Assembly: GCA_026389415.1 (NCBI GenBank)
Contig: JAPLHX010000101.1
Coordinates: forward strand, 1-6,497
Length of the DNA stretch: 6,497 nucleotides
Source: Coprothermobacterota bacterium
Lineage (GTDB): Bacteria; Caldisericota; JANLFM01
Direction of reading: 5' to 3'
The first letter of the stretch is position 1. Every line of letters begins with the position of its first letter. Positions 4,655 through 6,497 of the stretch are shown here, one piece after another. The notes under the pieces are model-generated. The model was not told the origin of the DNA. It made no database searches and saw only the letters and a list, made by a program, of their open reading frames with translations. Made by a program: the position numbers and the translations under genes.

Positions 4655-4993
4655 TCAGCCGGGTCGATTCACGCGCAGCAGCTTGCCGGCCAAGGGTTCG
4701 TTCTCACGGATCACTCGATCCAAATGCTCTGCCCAAGCCGCGCCATCGAGGTCAAGTGACGTGACAATGATCCCCGCGTGGTCCGGCATGATCCCATGTA
4801 AACGGACGAAATGCCTTCGGTTCAAGGAGAGGAGAGCTCTCTTTTCTCCTCGTGCGAAGGCCAAAATGACATCGTCGGACGCTGCCCGTTCGGCAAACCC
4901 GGTCTCTTGGATGGTGAGAACATCATGCCCCAGCCTACGAAGAGCAAGCACAACCGGCTTGGGGAAGTTCTCGTTAGCGTAGAGCTGAGCCAC
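4655..4993 (-). CDS. DUF5615 PIN-like protein, probable toxin
   Basis: The 112-residue product fits the DUF5615 family of small PIN-like proteins. It has LYANENFPKPVVLALRRLGHDVLTIQETG (4-32), then ASDDVILAFARGEKRALLSLNRRHFVRLH (38-66), then DHAGIIVTS (71-79). PIN-fold proteins are metal-dependent RNases. In the general DUF5615 pattern the first motif reads 'aDEn.p' and the third 'T.D.DF'. Here both first acids are Asn (ANENFP and LNRRHF). From memory this is usual in a subgroup with 'YANENFP...LNRRHF', so it need not mean inactivity. The GTG start at 4993 follows the TGA of the upstream DUF433 gene with no gap, so translation is almost certainly coupled. Antitoxin first, toxin second is the common order for this pair. 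No clear terminator is seen after its stop. Confidence 0.75.
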   Translation of the reverse strand: MAQLYANENFPKPVVLALRRLGHDVLTIQETGFAERAASDDVILAFARGEKRALLSLNRRHFVRLHGIMPDHAGIIVTSLDLDGAAWAEHLDRVIRENEPLAGKLLRVNRPG

Positions 4994-5323
4994 TCAAGCT
5001 CCCTCGTTCTCTTCAATCTGTCCCTCGATCTCCTCATGGTGGGAGCGAGCATAAGCCCAAGCGTTCACCAGGTCTTCAGCGCGAAGGGTGGGGTAGTTGC
5101 CTAGGATCTCAGCTTCCGAAGCTCCCAATTGCCTGGCTCGCACGAGAACCCAAACGGGAATCCTGGTGCGAACGACGCAAGGTTCGCCGCCACACACGCC
5201 GAGGATACTCTCGATGCCGGGCCAAGCGTCTCCCAGGTCACGAACGACCAACTGTAGCAGTTGGGCTTTCTCGGATCGGTTAAGGTCGGCCAACAATTCC
5301 TCCACTTTTTCTCTTGTGCTCAT
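4994..5323 (-). CDS. DUF433 protein, probable antitoxin
   Basis: The 109-residue product has an N-terminal helical extension (STREKVEELLADLNRSEKAQLLQLVVRDL) followed by the DUF433 core. The core reads GVCGGEPCVVRTRIPVWVLVRARQLGASEAEILGNYP (42-78) and then LRAEDLVNAWAYARSHHEEIEGQI (79-103). DUF433 has a winged/helix-turn-helix fold with the conserved 'GGxPxxxxTRIPV' entry and is thought to bind DNA. Next to DUF5615 it serves as the antitoxin of a type II-like pair and probably represses its own operon. ATG 5323 has a GAGGAGA Shine-Dalgarno sequence at a spacing of seven bases. The gene ends exactly where the toxin begins. The protein is somewhat longer than the minimal DUF433 of about 75 residues, as in the group with the extra N-terminal helix. 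Confidence 0.8.
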   Translation of the reverse strand: MSTREKVEELLADLNRSEKAQLLQLVVRDLGDAWPGIESILGVCGGEPCVVRTRIPVWVLVRARQLGASEAEILGNYPTLRAEDLVNAWAYARSHHEEIEGQIEENEGA

Positions 5324-5330
5324 TTTTATC

Positions 5331-5337
5331 TCTCCTC
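5331..5337 (-). promoter_or_regulatory. Shine-Dalgarno site of the DUF433 gene
   Basis: Read on the minus strand, GAGGAGA lies seven bases before ATG 5323. The TGA stop (5336-5338) of a doubtful upstream small frame overlaps this site. Confidence 0.6.
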
Positions 5338-5476
5338 AGAGTTGATGATAGCAGGATTGGGATTCCTTCTCAGGGACGTTGTTAAATTGTTGACTAACTC
5401 CTGCAGGTTCACTTCGCTTGATATCCTGCCAAGGCTCGCCTGGCTGGATCGTCCCGGACTTCTTGGCTATCACCAT
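5336..5476 (-). CDS. Doubtful 46-codon ORF upstream of the DUF433/DUF5615 pair
   Basis: Reading on the minus strand from ATG 5476 (or a GTG or TTG slightly upstream) gives a 46-residue product containing MVIAKKSGTIQPGEPWQDIKR. Its stop codon lies within the Shine-Dalgarno sequence of the DUF433 gene. I do not recognise the product, and no strong ribosome binding site precedes it. The only support is its position, which would allow coupled translation. It may be a remnant of another small gene or chance. The rest of the 5324-5535 gap has no other supportable feature. Confidence 0.2.
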   Translation of the reverse strand: MVIAKKSGTIQPGEPWQDIKRSEPAGVSQQFNNVPEKESQSCYHQL

Positions 5477-5535
5477 GGTAATGGCCTCGATCAAGGGTAA
5501 CCTCACTTAGAGCAAACTTAGCCCCCCGCCTCTCG

Positions 5536-6497
5536 TTAGCTGGTTCTATTTCCGGTTTGCACGGACGGTTTCCACGCTGGCTCCATCGCGCCGATTCCCC
5601 TCCTGGTCGCAACACTGGGTTTGGCGCGCGCATGACGCCGGTAGTAGGGCAGGTGCCAGAGGGCATGCGCCACTCCGATCCCCATCATCACCAAAGAGGA
5701 GTAGATGTGAACATCCAACAAGAACGGAGCCATTGTTTGCAGCAGGTGAAAGCGCAGGGGGAGCAAATCCAGCACGCCGGACACCAGCGAAATCAAGAAG
5801 CTGGCGGTAAGGGCCAGGTTGAGTCCCCAACGCCAGAAGGCCTTCCGGTTTTGGCGGTGCAACTGCTTGGCTTTCCGCGCGCAGGTGCGATAGTAGGGCC
5901 AATGCCAGAAGGTATGCACGGCCGCCACCAGCAGAAACGCGAGAGAGGAATCCAAATGCACCGTCACGATCGTCCGTTCCCAGCCGGCAAACCAGCCAAA
6001 GGTTAGGGCAAAATAGTCGAGGGCGCCGCTGAAGAAGGAAACCGCAAACGTGAATGTGAGCAGAAGGTTGAGCGACCAGCGGTAGTTCTTAAGCGTAAAC
6101 CAGGCACAGGATCGGCCGCGGCTGACAGACCGGAGCAAAGCCAAACTTTTTAAGAGGATCAGAACCGCCGCCGTGATCAAAGCGACCCACAGTTCTTGCG
6201 GGATCCCCTGCGAACCACCGGGCGGATTGGGGGGTTCGCTTAAACCCACGACGGCGACGATGCCGGTCGATGTGCCGGAGGCGGAGGCCGTCTGTGTCGG
6301 CGCAATGGGGGCCAGGGGCAAGTTCGGGTCAAGGTTTTGCCCGGCGGAGGATGGCGCAAAGAGATCGGCGCAAAACTGCAAAAACGTGCTGCGAGAGAAT
6401 TCCCCCTCCTGGAAGATGGACCCGAGAGAGGTTTGAGTATCGGCGGAGATTCCCCGACCGGCAAGGGCCGCTAACAAACGGTTTGACGGGATGCCGA
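5536..6497 (-). CDS. Duplicated DUF4405/cytochrome-b-like membrane protein (5'-partial)
   Basis: The minus-strand frame ends with TAA at 5536-5538 and is still open at the right edge, so the start lies outside. TTG 6477 is only an internal leucine codon. The visible 320 residues begin with a soluble part (about 45 residues, with LLAALAGRGI and LGSIFQEG), then a Pro/Ala/Ser/Thr-rich linker and five hydrophobic helices. Numbered from TTG 6477 these are near 96-113, 133-153, 172-192, 217-237 and 254-274. Helices 2-3 and 4-5 form two similar units: 'RW.LNL.LT..F..S..SG.LD' then 'VH..SS......A.HT.WH.PYYR'. Histidines at 174, 188, 192 and at 257, 271, 275 could bind heme b, as in DUF4405 and cytochrome-b561-like proteins. 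The likely role is membrane electron transfer, with partner unknown. The tail is basic and likely cytoplasmic. Confidence 0.7.
   Translation of the reverse strand, partial: GIPSNRLLAALAGRGISADTQTSLGSIFQEGEFSRSTFLQFCADLFAPSSAGQNLDPNLPLAPIAPTQTASASGTSTGIVAVVGLSEPPNPPGGSQGIPQELWVALITAAVLILLKSLALLRSVSRGRSCAWFTLKNYRWSLNLLLTFTFAVSFFSGALDYFALTFGWFAGWERTIVTVHLDSSLAFLLVAAVHTFWHWPYYRTCARKAKQLHRQNRKAFWRWGLNLALTASFLISLVSGVLDLLPLRFHLLQTMAPFLLDVHIYSSLVMMGIGVAHALWHLPYYRRHARAKPSVATRRGIGAMEPAWKPSVQTGNRTS

Noticed and set aside
5557..6006. Plus-strand open frame opposite the membrane protein gene.
   Set aside because: It is the antisense shadow of a clear transmembrane protein with conserved histidine motifs.

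Overview
The window is 6.5 kb of moderately GC-rich bacterial DNA. It looks like an accessory or recombining stretch, not a conserved housekeeping operon. My best guess at the source is an uncultivated or environmental bacterium of the Chloroflexota (Anaerolineae-like) type. This rests on the mix of HEPN/MNT and DUF433/DUF5615 toxin-antitoxin pairs, on short GC-rich interspersed repeats of the 'GCAGGGTTTGACCCTGC' and 'GTCATCCTGA...TCAGGGTGAC' kinds, and on a B12-dependent radical SAM gene. No single marker gene proves it.

Left part, plus strand (1-2099). The window opens with the last 49 codons of an alkyl-sulfatase-like protein (C-terminal SCP2-like domain). After a 149-bp gap holding a perfect 14-bp palindrome comes a broken gene for a cobalamin-binding radical SAM enzyme. 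Its N-terminal B12-binding half (300-902) and its C-terminal radical SAM half (880-1941) are in different frames. The stretch that should carry the CxxxCxxC cluster motif is missing from both. A 55-codon ORF with an excellent ribosome binding site (1932-2099) overlaps the end of the second half and looks like the leader-type precursor peptide of a RiPP system. This is probably a decayed, or at least rearranged, peptide-modification cassette.

Middle part, plus strand (2100-4084). A hairpin-rich interspersed repeat follows the small peptide gene. Then come a stand-alone polymerase-beta-fold nucleotidyltransferase with a DUF4037-type C-terminal region (2384-3211) and a HEPN/MNT toxin-antitoxin pair (3373-3762 and 3734-4084). 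The HEPN/MNT genes overlap by 29 bp, and the second starts at TTG behind a strong Shine-Dalgarno sequence.

Gene-free repeat block (4085-4654). This holds an array of 98-bp elements with imperfect 10-bp inverted ends, spaced by a constant 10-bp linker (period 108 bp, two near-identical copies plus one diverged and one truncated copy). A 13-bp tandem duplication and 12-bp direct repeats lie around it.

Right part, minus strand (4655-6497). A DUF433 antitoxin-like gene and a DUF5615 PIN-like toxin gene abut exactly (TGA then GTG). Upstream of them are a doubtful 46-codon ORF and the 3' part of a five-helix membrane protein with two histidine-bearing repeats, a probable DUF4405/cytochrome-b-like heme protein. 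That gene runs off the right edge.

Taken together the window holds two toxin-antitoxin modules, a lone nucleotidyltransferase, a ruined radical SAM/RiPP-like pair and several repeat families. I see no complete new multi-gene system. The most unusual item is the radical SAM/peptide pair that has lost its catalytic core.
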